Positions 1 to 8,490 of a stretch of DNA of 64,000 nt are shown here, piece by piece. Below the pieces are notes generated by a model. It was not told the origin of the DNA and did no database searches. It was given only the letters and a program-made list of their open reading frames with translations. Made by a program: the position numbers and the translations under genes. Source of the DNA: G965250275 sp965250275 (lineage in GTDB: Bacteria; Pseudomonadota; Alphaproteobacteria; Rhodobacterales; Rhodobacteraceae); NCBI GenBank assembly GCA_965250275.1, contig OZ252297.1, positions 2,356,001 through 2,420,000 on the forward strand. Direction: 5' to 3'. Within the stretch, counting starts at the first letter, position 1, and each line of letters begins with the position of its first letter.

Positions 1-261
1 GGCAAAGGAAAAATCCGCCAGCCCATCATGACGCGCGAGGGTCTCGCGGATCAGGCAGAGCGACCGGACGTCCAGCCGATCGCCGCCGGAGTACTTCAGA
101 AACCCGGCCTGCCCAAGCGCCCGTACGAGGCCCTTGCACGCAGCATCAACATCGTCATGCGCCACCGGCAGGTTGGCTCCGGCCCAGTCTTCCAGCGCTT
201 CGGACAGCGCCCTGTGCCGGTCCTCAAAGAATGGCCAGTTCAGAAAGCTTCGATCCGTCAT
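1..261 (-). CDS. Acyl-CoA dehydrogenase, N-terminal part (cut by window edge)
   Basis: The minus-strand frame opens at ATG 261 and runs off the left edge after 87 codons. It begins MTDRSFLNWPFFEDRHR and continues with a helical segment ending near LIRETLARHDGLADFSFA, which matches the all-alpha N-terminal domain of acyl-CoA dehydrogenases (the segment before the FAD/substrate domain). It is the last visible gene of the operon that starts at 4632, 57 bp after the crotonase. In aerobic 2-aminobenzoyl-CoA clusters an acyl-CoA dehydrogenase is expected for beta-oxidation-like steps on the dearomatised ring. The catalytic part is outside the window, so the substrate cannot be judged. Confidence 0.75.
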   Translation of the reverse strand, partial: MTDRSFLNWPFFEDRHRALSEALEDWAGANLPVAHDDVDAACKGLVRALGQAGFLKYSGGDRLDVRSLCLIRETLARHDGLADFSFA

Positions 262-318
262 TACGCACCTTTCCGTTTCTGTTTTCCGGTCAATATTGGG
301 ATTGGACGCGGATCACAG

Positions 319-1131
319 TCAGTCTCCCTGAAACACAGGTTTCTCTTTGGCCACGAACGCATGGTAGGCGCGTTCGAAATCGGCAGTTTGCATGCAGATG
401 GCTTGGGCCTGCGCCTCGGCTTCGATGGCCTGATCGAGGCTCATGTTCCATTCCTGATTGAGCTGGGTTTTGGTAATGCCGTTGGCAAAAGTGGGCCCGG
501 CCACGATGCGGCGCGCCATTTCCAGCGCCTTTTCTTCCAACTCTTCCGCCGGATGCAGTGCGTTCCAGTATCCCCATAGCAGGCCTTCCTCAGCTGACAT
601 GCTGCGCCCGGTATAGAGCAACTCCGCGGCTCGACCCTGACCGATGATGCGGGGCAGCATTGCACAGGCCCCCATGTCGCATCCGGCCAGACCCACCTTG
701 TTAAAGAGGAACGCACATTTGGCCTGCGGCGTGGCCAGACGCAGATCAGAGGCCATTGTGATGATCGCGCCAGCCCCGACCGCAACCCCGTCTACGGCAG
801 AAATCACCGGCTTGGTGCAATGGATCATCGCCTTGACCAGATCGCCGGTCATCCGGGTGAAGGTGAGCAGATCTTTCATATCCATCTTCACAAGCGGGCC
901 GATGATGTCATGTACATCCCCGCCGGAACTGAAGTTCCCTCCGTTGGACGCAAAGACGACTGCGTGAATGTCTGTGGCATAGGGCAGGGCCCGGAAAGTG
1001 TCGCGAAGTTCTGCGTAGCTTTCAAAGGTCAGAGGGTTCTTCCGGTCCGGCCGGTTCAGGCGCAGCGTGGCGATCCCATCTGTCGCGCTCCATTCGAAAT
1101 GAGATGGTGAAAGCCCGGCCATTTCCGTCAT
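319..1131 (-). CDS. Enoyl-CoA hydratase/isomerase (crotonase) family protein
   Basis: This 270-residue crotonase-fold protein is of normal family length. Residues 60-115 hold the CoA-binding and oxyanion-hole region (SNGGNFSSGGDVHD, then DGVAVGAGAII). The second acidic position of classic hydratases falls in VGLAGCDMGA, where the usual Pro-Glu pair is not evident, so hydratase chemistry is not assured. Its ATG overlaps the stop of the upstream MarR gene (ATGA). Context in a 2-aminobenzoyl-CoA operon suggests it acts on an alicyclic CoA ester, as a hydratase or ring-opening hydrolase. This role is inferred; the family call is firm. Confidence 0.88.
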   Translation of the reverse strand: MTEMAGLSPSHFEWSATDGIATLRLNRPDRKNPLTFESYAELRDTFRALPYATDIHAVVFASNGGNFSSGGDVHDIIGPLVKMDMKDLLTFTRMTGDLVKAMIHCTKPVISAVDGVAVGAGAIITMASDLRLATPQAKCAFLFNKVGLAGCDMGACAMLPRIIGQGRAAELLYTGRSMSAEEGLLWGYWNALHPAEELEEKALEMARRIVAGPTFANGITKTQLNQEWNMSLDQAIEAEAQAQAICMQTADFERAYHAFVAKEKPVFQGD

Positions 1132-1598
1132 TGCTCTTTGTCCTCTGAAATTCGTGAAAGCAGTTCGATCAGCGTGTCGAGTTCTTCGGCATCCAGTTTG
1201 TGCAATACGCCATCGACCCAGGCCTCGTGCTCGGCCGCCATCTCGGCGAACCGGGCAATGCCCGGCCCAGTCAGGCGCACTCGCATCGCCCGGCGGTCGC
1301 CGTCCACAGCGGCGCGTTCGACCAACCCGTCAGCGACCAGCCTGTCCACGATGCCGGTGACATTGCCGTTTGACACGCGCAGCTTCGCGGATAAATCGCT
1401 CATCCGCAGACCGTCCCGATACCGGTCGAGAGCGGACAGGACATCAAAGCGGGGCAGGGTGCTGTCGTGTTCCACCCGGAGCATGTCGCGCAGCTGATTT
1501 TCGATGGTGCGATGCGCCCCCAGCAGCCGCAACCAAACACGCAGGCGCTGCTTCGACAGCGGGCGGTCCGTTTGCGCGACATCGGGGAGCGTGCTCAT
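1128..1598 (-). CDS. MarR-family transcriptional regulator
   Basis: A 156-residue winged-helix regulator. The DNA-binding part is visible at about residues 60-105: LRMSDLSAKLRVSNGNVTG, then a wing RAAVDGDRRAMRVRLT. The chosen ATG at 1598 overlaps the stop of the preceding SDR gene (ATGA); a longer frame extends upstream but would run into the SDR. MarR proteins are usual regulators of aromatic-CoA operons and often respond to the CoA thioester. The gene lies inside the operon it probably controls, and the most obvious target is the palindrome at 4706-4719. Effector and operator are inferred. Confidence 0.9.
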   Translation of the reverse strand: MSTLPDVAQTDRPLSKQRLRVWLRLLGAHRTIENQLRDMLRVEHDSTLPRFDVLSALDRYRDGLRMSDLSAKLRVSNGNVTGIVDRLVADGLVERAAVDGDRRAMRVRLTGPGIARFAEMAAEHEAWVDGVLHKLDAEELDTLIELLSRISEDKEQ

Positions 1599-2347
1599 GC
1601 CTCTCCTCCGGAAATGGACACAGCTTGACCGGTGACCCCTCGGGCGCTGTCCCGACACAGCCACAGGGCCGCGTCAGTGACTTCCTGTGGCTGGATCAAC
1701 CTGTTCTGCGGGCTCATTCGCTCCAGTGCCGACCGCGCCTCGGCCGTGGTCTGCCCTGTTGTGTTCACGATGTTGGCGATGCTGCGTTCGGTCATCTCGG
1801 TGTCGAGAAAACCGGGGCAGAGCGCGTTCACGGTGATCCCGCTGCGCGCCGTTTCAAGCGCCAAGGACCGGCAGAGCCCAATGACGCCATGTTTTGCGGC
1901 GCTGTAGGCCGTGACATAGGGATATCCCTTGATGCCGGCAGTCGACGCCACCGCGATCAGACGGCCCCATTCGGCGCCTTTCAGATGGGACAGGCCGGCC
2001 TGAAAGGTGTGAAACACGCCCGTCAGATTCACATCCAGCATCGCTTGCCACATGTCGGCGTCGGTTCGTCCAAACGGCGCACTGGCAGACGCGCCCGCAT
2101 TGGCGATCACAATCTGTGCGGCACCGGTGAAATCGAACATGGCACGCACGCTGGTCTGGTCGGTGACATCCACCTCAACTGGGTGAATGGCATCGTGTTT
2201 GGCGGCGAGGGCCTCCAGCGTCGCCGATGTGCGTCCGGCGACCCAAACCTTTGCGCCAGCCCGGGCGAACAATAAAGCCAGGTCGGCGCCCAAGCCGGTG
2301 CCGCCCCCCGTGATCAGGGCGGTCTTTCCCGTCAGGTCTGCGGTCAT
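1595..2347 (-). CDS. SDR-family oxidoreductase of the 2-aminobenzoyl-CoA-type operon
   Basis: A 250-residue classical short-chain dehydrogenase. The nucleotide-binding glycine motif is TGGGTGLG at about residues 13-20. The structural motif is NAGAS near 84, and the active site is Ser in VASTAG with YSAAK near 150-160. It is preceded by the monooxygenase gene (ATGA overlap) and followed by MarR (ATGA overlap), so it is almost surely co-translated with both. A 3-hydroxyacyl-CoA dehydrogenase-type step on the dearomatised ring is the likely role, inferred from context. All catalytic residues are present. Confidence 0.87.
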   Translation of the reverse strand: MTADLTGKTALITGGGTGLGADLALLFARAGAKVWVAGRTSATLEALAAKHDAIHPVEVDVTDQTSVRAMFDFTGAAQIVIANAGASASAPFGRTDADMWQAMLDVNLTGVFHTFQAGLSHLKGAEWGRLIAVASTAGIKGYPYVTAYSAAKHGVIGLCRSLALETARSGITVNALCPGFLDTEMTERSIANIVNTTGQTTAEARSALERMSPQNRLIQPQEVTDAALWLCRDSARGVTGQAVSISGGEA

Positions 2348-4632
2348 ACGCGGATCCCCAGGCCTTCACCACGTTCTGCAAGGCGCATCATCTGATCGCG
2401 CCCGGCCTCGTACGGCAGCGGCCAGGCGGTCTCGGAGTCGCCAAGGGCCGCGGCGGCATGCAGGGTCCAGTACGGATCGGCAAGATGGGGGCGTGCGAGG
2501 CAGACCAGATCCGCGCGTCCGGCCATGAGGATCGAGTTGACATGATCCGGCTCGTAAATGTTGCCGACCGCCATGGTCGGAATGCCGCGTTCATTCCGGA
2601 TGCGGTCTGAGAACGGCGTTTGGAACATGCGGCCATAGACCGGCTTGGCCTCAACACTGGTCTGACCAGCGGAGACATCCACAATATCGACCCCTGCATC
2701 GCGGAACATCTGCGCGATTTCGACTGCTTCGGCCCCGTCAACGCCGCGGTCTCCAACCCAGTCGGTTGCGGAAATCCGCACGGACATGGGTCTTTCGTCC
2801 GGCCAGGTGGCGCGCATCGCGGCAAACACTTCCAGCGGATAGCGCATCCGGTTTTCAAGGGAGCCGCCGTATTCATCGTCCCGGACATTCGACAGCGGCG
2901 AGATAAAGGACGAGATCAGATAGCCGTGGGCGGCGTGCAGCTCGATCATGTCAAATCCGGCACGCGCGGCCATCTGCGTGGCCGAGACGAACTCACCCTT
3001 TACCCGGTCCATATCGGCACGATCCATGGCGCGGGGTGCGGCATTAGCGTCAGACCAGGGCACCTCTGACGCAGAGATCAACGGCCAATTGCCGTCGTGC
3101 AGGGGCGCGTCCATCTCTTCCCAGCCCAGCTGGGTAGAGCCTTTGCGACCGGAATGTCCGATCTGCATACAGAGCTTGGTGTCGGTTTCGGCATGGACAA
3201 AATCGACCAGTCGTTTCCAGGCGGCCTCGTGCTCGGGCGCGTACAGGCCAGGGCAGCCGGGCGTGATGCGACCGTCGGCGGAAACACAGGTCATTTCGAC
3301 ATAGACAAGTGCTGCGCCTCCTTTTGCGCGTTCGGCGTAATGGCTGAAATGCCAGTCGGTCGGGCACCCGTCCTTTGCCTTGTACTGCGCCATTGGGGAG
3401 ACCACGACCCGGTTCTGCAACCGCATGTTGCGTAGTTGAAATGGGGCAAACATTGGGGCGCGATGCACGCCATTGGCACCTGCCTTGGCCTGAAACCACT
3501 CTTCGGCTTCGCGCAACCACTCCTCGTCCCGCAGGCGCAGGTTTTCGTGGCTGATCCGCTGGCTGCGGGTCAGCAGAGAATAGTTGAACTGGACCGGGTC
3601 AAGATCCAGATACCGTTCGATTTCTTCGAACCACTCGGTGGAGTTGCGGGCCGCAGATTGCAGCCGCAGGACATCCAGTCGCCGATCGTCCTGATACCGC
3701 TCGAATGCTTTTTCGAGGGTCGGTTCTGTGTTCACAAACTCTGCCAGCGCGATGGCCGATTCCATTGCCAGCTTGCTGCCCGATCCGATGGAGAAATGCG
3801 CGGTGGCCGAGGCATCTCCAAGCAAAACCACGTTTTCATGATGCCATTTCTCGCAGAGCACGCGGTTGAAGTTCAGCCAGGCCGATCCGCGCAGGTGCTT
3901 GGCATTCGACATCAGAGCGTGCCCGTCCAGATGTGCGGCAAAGATCTTTTCACAGGCAGCAATGGTCTGCTCCTGTGTCATCTCGCCGAACCCCCACTTG
4001 TCAAACGTGTCCTGCGCACATTCAACGATGAACGTGGCAGTCTCAGAATCGAACTGATAGGCGTGGGCCCAGACCCAGCCATGCTCGGTGTTTTCAAAAA
4101 TGAAGGTAAATGCGTTGTCAAATTTGGCGTGTGTGCCCAGCCAGACAAACTTGCACGCGCGTTCGTCGATCTCAGGTTTGAAATGGTCTGCAAACTGGCT
4201 GCGGGTGCGGGAATTGATGCCGTCGGCAGCCACGACGAGGTCGTAGTCGTGCATGTAAGATTCAACATCGTCGAATTCAGTCTCGAACCGGAGATCGATG
4301 TCCAACTCCCGGGCCCGGTCTTGTAACAACATCAGCAACCGCTTGCGCCCGATTCCGCAAAATCCGTGCCCGGTCGAGACCGTGTTGGTGCCTTTGTGGA
4401 TGACCGAAATATCGTCCCAGTAGGCAAAATGCTCCTGGATCATCTCGGCACTGCGTTTGTCGTTCACCGCCAGATTGTCCAGCGTTTCATCCGACAGAAC
4501 CACGCCCCAGCCAAAGGTATCGTCGGCTTTGTTGCGTTCCAGAACGGTGATCTGATGGTCAGGGTTCCGCAATTTCATGCTGATGGCAAAGTAAAGACCG
4601 GCGGGCCCACCGCCCAGACACATGACTTTCAT
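2344..4632 (-). CDS. Fused flavin monooxygenase / old-yellow-enzyme protein (2-aminobenzoyl-CoA monooxygenase/reductase type)
   Basis: A 762-residue two-domain flavoprotein. Residues 1 to about 375 are an FAD aromatic-ring hydroxylase: GGGPAGLYFA at 7-16 and LLGDASATAH near 270. From about 390 an old-yellow-enzyme NADH:flavin oxidoreductase begins (MFAPFQLRNMRLQNR, later HAAHGYLISSF and DEYGGSLENR). This architecture is that of 2-aminobenzoyl-CoA monooxygenase/reductase, annotated elsewhere as salicylyl-CoA 5-hydroxylase/oxidoreductase. It hydroxylates and reduces the aromatic CoA ester without ring-cleaving oxygenase. The start at 4632 has GGAG nine bases upstream; the ATG at 4644 has no such site. 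It is the first gene of the operon. No CoA ligase is seen in the window. Confidence 0.88.
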   Translation of the reverse strand: MKVMCLGGGPAGLYFAISMKLRNPDHQITVLERNKADDTFGWGVVLSDETLDNLAVNDKRSAEMIQEHFAYWDDISVIHKGTNTVSTGHGFCGIGRKRLLMLLQDRARELDIDLRFETEFDDVESYMHDYDLVVAADGINSRTRSQFADHFKPEIDERACKFVWLGTHAKFDNAFTFIFENTEHGWVWAHAYQFDSETATFIVECAQDTFDKWGFGEMTQEQTIAACEKIFAAHLDGHALMSNAKHLRGSAWLNFNRVLCEKWHHENVVLLGDASATAHFSIGSGSKLAMESAIALAEFVNTEPTLEKAFERYQDDRRLDVLRLQSAARNSTEWFEEIERYLDLDPVQFNYSLLTRSQRISHENLRLRDEEWLREAEEWFQAKAGANGVHRAPMFAPFQLRNMRLQNRVVVSPMAQYKAKDGCPTDWHFSHYAERAKGGAALVYVEMTCVSADGRITPGCPGLYAPEHEAAWKRLVDFVHAETDTKLCMQIGHSGRKGSTQLGWEEMDAPLHDGNWPLISASEVPWSDANAAPRAMDRADMDRVKGEFVSATQMAARAGFDMIELHAAHGYLISSFISPLSNVRDDEYGGSLENRMRYPLEVFAAMRATWPDERPMSVRISATDWVGDRGVDGAEAVEIAQMFRDAGVDIVDVSAGQTSVEAKPVYGRMFQTPFSDRIRNERGIPTMAVGNIYEPDHVNSILMAGRADLVCLARPHLADPYWTLHAAAALGDSETAWPLPYEAGRDQMMRLAERGEGLGIRV

Positions 4633-4764
4633 GGCGCGCTCCATCGTGCGGTTTGGGAAACTGTGGCAGCCTCGGCAAAGTATTTCAAGTATAAAACTTT
4701 AAGCTTGCAATAAATTGCATGACCGGTTCAGATTGCGGTGAAGAGAGGCGAGGAGGCCCGACTT
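4633..4764. promoter_or_regulatory. Divergent promoter region of the 2-aminobenzoyl-CoA-type operon and the RidA gene
   Basis: This 132-bp gap separates the start of the monooxygenase (leftward) from the RidA-family gene (rightward). It contains an AT-rich stretch around 4685-4720, unlike the surrounding GC-rich coding sequence, and a perfect inverted repeat. Promoter boxes were not assigned with confidence. Confidence 0.6.
4706..4719. promoter_or_regulatory. Perfect palindrome, candidate MarR operator
   Basis: The sequence TGCAATAAATTGCA is an inverted repeat with 6-bp arms and a 2-bp centre, in the divergent promoter region. Its size and AT-rich character fit a MarR-dimer site, and a marR gene is in the leftward operon. 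Binding is inferred. Confidence 0.55.
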
Positions 4765-5163
4765 ATGGCAACGATCACGGTGCATCCGGAGGGATGGAAA
4801 CCTGCAAAGGGCTACGCAAACGGAATGGTTGCAGAGGGCCGCATGCTTTTTGTTGGCGGCCAGATCGGGTGGACCGCTCAGCAAGAGTTCGAAAGCCATG
4901 ATTTCATTGGCCAGATGCGGCAGACCCTGCACAACATCAAGGACGTCGTCGAAGCGGCGGGTGGTGCGGTCTCGGACATCGTTCGACTGACCTGGTACGT
5001 GACCGACAAGGCAGAGTACCTCCGGCGGCAGGGCGAAGTTGGGGCAGCCTATCGGGAGGTGATGGGCTATCATTTCCCGGCGATGACCATGGTTGTGGTC
5101 AGCGCGTTGGTCGAAGATGAAGCGCTTCTGGAGATAGAAGCGACCGCCGTGCTGGCGTCCTAA
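4765..5163 (+). CDS. RidA-family protein (enamine/imine deaminase-like)
   Basis: A 132-residue protein of the RidA/YjgF/UK114 family, with FVGGQIGWTAQ near 31-41 and a C-terminal VVVSALVEDEALLEIEATA strand pair. The ATG at 4765 is preceded by AGGAGG, which decides this start over the upstream frame. RidA proteins hydrolyse reactive enamines and imines. The product of 2-aminobenzoyl-CoA monooxygenase/reductase is a cyclic enamine CoA ester, so a RidA member divergent from that operon is well placed to remove the amino group. Its stop overlaps that of the convergent GH42 gene by four bases. Confidence 0.88.
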   Translation: MATITVHPEGWKPAKGYANGMVAEGRMLFVGGQIGWTAQQEFESHDFIGQMRQTLHNIKDVVEAAGGAVSDIVRLTWYVTDKAEYLRRQGEVGAAYREVMGYHFPAMTMVVVSALVEDEALLEIEATAVLAS

Positions 5164-7037
5164 AGTTCAGTCCAGATCACATCGCACGCGCCAATCGTTT
5201 TCCCATTCCAGTCAACGGGTTCGGCGTTGTAGTTGATCAAGAATTCGTGGGTGGCTGTCCGACGCAGGCGCAAGCCCTCGGGCAAGGGTCTGGGTGAAAG
5301 TCCGACCGCTTCCGCGGCGCGCGCGATGATCTGGTCCCACAGAGCCTCATCAGGCCAGCCCGCCAGATACCAGGTCTTTGTCTCACCTACCAAAAACGGT
5401 GCACCGACGTCCGTTTTCATCAGGACAGGCGCTGAGCCTTCCAACTCTTCGATCCAATACTGGACAGCACCTTCTCCGGCAGCACGCATGTGATCTGGGG
5501 GCAGGCTTTCAACACGGGTTACCGACACGTCCAGCCCGGGCAACTCCGGTGGCAGCGGTGTCGGGACGCAGAGGTCCTCGGTGGCCGCATGACTGCGAGG
5601 GCCATAAACGCTCAGGCCGGCCTCGAGCCTGACCCGTGTGTTCAGTCCGGGGGCGAGAACAAGCTTGTAGTGCGCTGTGTTCGGGTGATCCGGCGGGATG
5701 ATGTCAATCGAGAAGCCTGCACGGCGCAACGCGCGATAGGCCGAAAAGACCAGTGCAAAGTAATCAAATTCCTTGCTTTGGGGCAGGCTTTCCCACGTCC
5801 ATTGCGAGTCGTAATCGAACACCAAGGCGACAGGAGCAGCTCCGGCGCTGGCCTCGGGCATGTCGGCCAGCTCGCGGGCGACGCGCGTGGCTTCGGCCAA
5901 TCCCGGCGCCGCTGCGGCATCTGTGCGCAACAACCCGGCATGCATCTGTTCCTGCGCAAAAGGCGCCTGCCGCCAACGGAAGTAGCAGACGGTTTCGGCC
6001 CCGTGTGCAAACGCTTCCCACGTCCAGAGACGCACCATTCCCGGGAGAGGTGCCGGGTTCTGCGGGGCCCAGTTCACTGGGCCCGGTTGTTGTTCCATCA
6101 CCCACATCCTGCCATGTCCGACCGTTCGATAGAGATCATGGTGGAAGGCCTGGAAATCCGGATCTCCCTGTTGCAGGTACCGCAGTTTGTGGTCCGCGCT
6201 GGCTTCGATCCGGTCGGTCAGGAAACCGATCGGGTAGCTGTCCCATGCGGCCACTTGCAGGTCACGACCTGCACGATAATGGTCAAATCCGGTCACGCGG
6301 CCCATGTAATTGTGGATCAGGGGCGCATCGGTGAGCGGGCGCAAGGCCTCCACCTGGGCCTGATGGAATGCAAGAACCTGATCTGAGGTGAAGCGGCGAT
6401 ACGCCAATGCATGGGCGGGGTTGGGGTCGGTGACGGTCAGGTTTGGCAGACCGATCTGATCGAACCTGTCATACTCCATCGACCAGAAGACATTGCCCCA
6501 TGCCGCATTCAGCGTATCGATGTCGCCATATCGATCTGCCAGCCACATCTGGAACGCCGCCTGAGCGCCGGGCGAGTAGCTGCGCGCTGTGTCATGGCAA
6601 TCATACTCGTTGTCGATCTGCCATGCGGCGATCCGTGGATCGCGCCCATACCGCTGACCCAAAAGGGAGGCAATGCGGGCCGCCTCGTCCCGATATCCCT
6701 GATGCGAGAAACAATAGTGTCGGCGTGATCCGAACTGCCTTGGCTGACCCGCTTCGTCGTAGGGCAGCATGTCGGGGTGACGATCCAGCATCCAGCGCGG
6801 TGGTGTCGCCGTTGGCGTTCCCAGGATGATCCGCAACCCGGCCTCTGACAGTACGGATATCGCGCGGTCCAGCCAGGCCCATTGCAAATCACCCGGTGCA
6901 GGTTCCAGTCGGGACCATGCGAATTCTCCGATCCGGACCCAGGACAGCCCGGCGTCCACCATCATTGCAGCGTCCATTGGCCACCGCTCTTCGGGCCAGT
7001 GCTCCGGGTAATAGCAGACCCCTAAAGCGCGCTTCAA
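5160..7037 (-). CDS. Beta-galactosidase, glycoside hydrolase family 42
   Basis: A 625-residue GH42-type retaining glycosidase. The N-terminal LGVCYYPEHWPEERW is diagnostic. The acid/base Glu is in WQIDNEYDCHDT near residue 143, and the likely nucleophile Glu is in WVMEQQPGPVNW near 310. A trimerisation-like domain and a beta C-terminus follow. No signal peptide is seen, so it should act in the cytoplasm on imported galactosides, releasing galactose for the pathway encoded upstream. The frame can only start at TTG 7037, which overlaps the lactonase stop (TTGA); the next ATG would delete the conserved N-terminus. It is the last gene of the galactoside operon. Confidence 0.92.
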   Translation of the reverse strand: MKRALGVCYYPEHWPEERWPMDAAMMVDAGLSWVRIGEFAWSRLEPAPGDLQWAWLDRAISVLSEAGLRIILGTPTATPPRWMLDRHPDMLPYDEAGQPRQFGSRRHYCFSHQGYRDEAARIASLLGQRYGRDPRIAAWQIDNEYDCHDTARSYSPGAQAAFQMWLADRYGDIDTLNAAWGNVFWSMEYDRFDQIGLPNLTVTDPNPAHALAYRRFTSDQVLAFHQAQVEALRPLTDAPLIHNYMGRVTGFDHYRAGRDLQVAAWDSYPIGFLTDRIEASADHKLRYLQQGDPDFQAFHHDLYRTVGHGRMWVMEQQPGPVNWAPQNPAPLPGMVRLWTWEAFAHGAETVCYFRWRQAPFAQEQMHAGLLRTDAAAAPGLAEATRVARELADMPEASAGAAPVALVFDYDSQWTWESLPQSKEFDYFALVFSAYRALRRAGFSIDIIPPDHPNTAHYKLVLAPGLNTRVRLEAGLSVYGPRSHAATEDLCVPTPLPPELPGLDVSVTRVESLPPDHMRAAGEGAVQYWIEELEGSAPVLMKTDVGAPFLVGETKTWYLAGWPDEALWDQIIARAAEAVGLSPRPLPEGLRLRRTATHEFLINYNAEPVDWNGKTIGACDVIWTEL

Positions 7038-7888
7038 AGAAGGACCCTGTGCTCAGGCTGGCCAACCATGCCCGCAGGCGCGGAGAACAGCATCCCGTTG
7101 GTCGGCTGATCTGCAACCAGTGACTCGTCGAGACCCATCCGTGCGGAGGTGCAGAACAGCGTCGACAGGTCATCACCGCCAAAGGCGGGACAGGTGACGT
7201 GCCGGGCGGGCAAATCAATGGCGCGCAGGAACCGGCCATCAGGCCCATAGGCCGCCATCCGCGCGGCGCCCCACTGCGCGACCCAATACGTGCCGTCGGC
7301 GGCAACAACCGCGCCATCAGGGTAGAGACGTTCAGCCCCCAGATCGAGGTAGACGCCTGGTGCACCCGCGGGCCACCCTTCGGCGTCGAGGGTTTGTTTC
7401 ATCACACGGTTCGTGACGGTGTCGGCGAAATGCCCAAAGCGGCCATCCGGCGTGAAACAGATCGAATTGCTCACGGTGATCCCGTCATAAAGCTTGCGCA
7501 GTTCGCCTTTGTAGTAGCGATAGATGGACCCCGCACCCGGTTCCGCGTCTTTGCCCATTGATCCGATCCAGAACCCGCCATAGGGGTCCGCGCGGCCGTC
7601 ATTGGAACGCGTGCTTGGGTTGTCTGCCTCCAGCGCGGCAACCAGATCCTGTTGTCCGGTCGAAAGATCAAAGCTCCAAAGACCCGTTTCGGACGCGATC
7701 AGCAGCGTGTCACGATCCACCCATCCCGCAGCCGAGACACATTCGTCGAATTTCCAGCTGTCGGGTCCGGCCGATGTCCGGGTCATCATCGTCTGGCCCA
7801 GGATGTCGAACCAGAAAAGTTGCTGGCGTTCCGGATGCCAAAGCGGTCCTTCGCCCAGAGCGCAGGGGCGGTCATCAAAAACGGTCAC
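7034..7888 (-). CDS. SMP-30/gluconolactonase-family sugar lactonase
   Basis: A 284-residue six-bladed beta-propeller lactonase of the SMP-30/regucalcin family. The metal-binding Glu is in LGEGPLWHP near residue 14. The substrate-side NDGRADPYGGFWIGSMG (near 103) and SNSICFTPDG with YPDGAVV follow. It starts with GTG at 7888, overlapping the aldolase stop (GTGA). Context between a KDPGal aldolase and a beta-galactosidase suggests hydrolysis of galactono-1,4-lactone produced by the operon's sugar dehydrogenase. Specificity within the family cannot be told from sequence. Confidence 0.87.
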   Translation of the reverse strand: MTVFDDRPCALGEGPLWHPERQQLFWFDILGQTMMTRTSAGPDSWKFDECVSAAGWVDRDTLLIASETGLWSFDLSTGQQDLVAALEADNPSTRSNDGRADPYGGFWIGSMGKDAEPGAGSIYRYYKGELRKLYDGITVSNSICFTPDGRFGHFADTVTNRVMKQTLDAEGWPAGAPGVYLDLGAERLYPDGAVVAADGTYWVAQWGAARMAAYGPDGRFLRAIDLPARHVTCPAFGGDDLSTLFCTSARMGLDESLVADQPTNGMLFSAPAGMVGQPEHRVLL

Positions 7889-8490
7889 AACCGGGTCCTT
7901 TCGAAGGCGGTAACGATCTCGCGCGCTTTTACACCGACGTCCTCTGCGCTGTCACCGGGCCGATAAAGAGAAGAGCCGAGTCCAAACCCATCGGCACTGG
8001 CGGCCACCCATTGCGCAAAATTCTCCGGTCCCGCACCGCCGACCGCAAAGACCTGTGTGTCTGGCGGCAACACGGCGCGCAGGGCTTTCAGACCCTCTGG
8101 CCCCGCCAGGGCACCCGGGAACAGCTTCAGCCCATCCGCTCCGGCGGCCAACGCCGTGAAGGCTTCGGTCGGCGTGTAAACGCCGGGCCAGCTTTGCAGA
8201 CCCAACTCCTTGGTGCGGGCAATCACGCTCGGATTGCAATTGGGGGAGACGATCAGTTGTCCGCCCGCATCTGCAACGGCATCTACCTCCTCAGGTGTCA
8301 GGACCGTTCCGGCACCAACCAGTGCGGTATCCCCAATCGCGTCCGCAAGGATGGAAATGCTCGCCAAAGGATCGGGTGAGTTGAGCGGCACCTCTATCCG
8401 CGTGATGCCAGCCGCGCAGAGCGCGTGTCCCACAGCGCTGGCTTCGGGTGGTGTGATCCCCCGTAGGATCGCAATTAGGGGGCGGCTCAT
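7885..8490 (-). CDS. dgoA: 2-dehydro-3-deoxy-6-phosphogalactonate aldolase
   Basis: A 201-residue class I aldolase of the KDPG/KDPGal type. The N-terminal PLIAILRGITPPEA, IEVPLNSP (catalytic Glu region), VGAGTVLTPEEVD, LKLFPGALAG (Schiff-base Lys) and FAVGGAGPENFAQW closely follow the DgoA pattern. It cleaves KDPGal to pyruvate and glyceraldehyde-3-phosphate. The start at 8490 overlaps the kinase stop (ATGA); a longer frame exists but would lie inside the kinase gene. Confidence 0.9.
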   Translation of the reverse strand: MSRPLIAILRGITPPEASAVGHALCAAGITRIEVPLNSPDPLASISILADAIGDTALVGAGTVLTPEEVDAVADAGGQLIVSPNCNPSVIARTKELGLQSWPGVYTPTEAFTALAAGADGLKLFPGALAGPEGLKALRAVLPPDTQVFAVGGAGPENFAQWVAASADGFGLGSSLYRPGDSAEDVGVKAREIVTAFERTRL

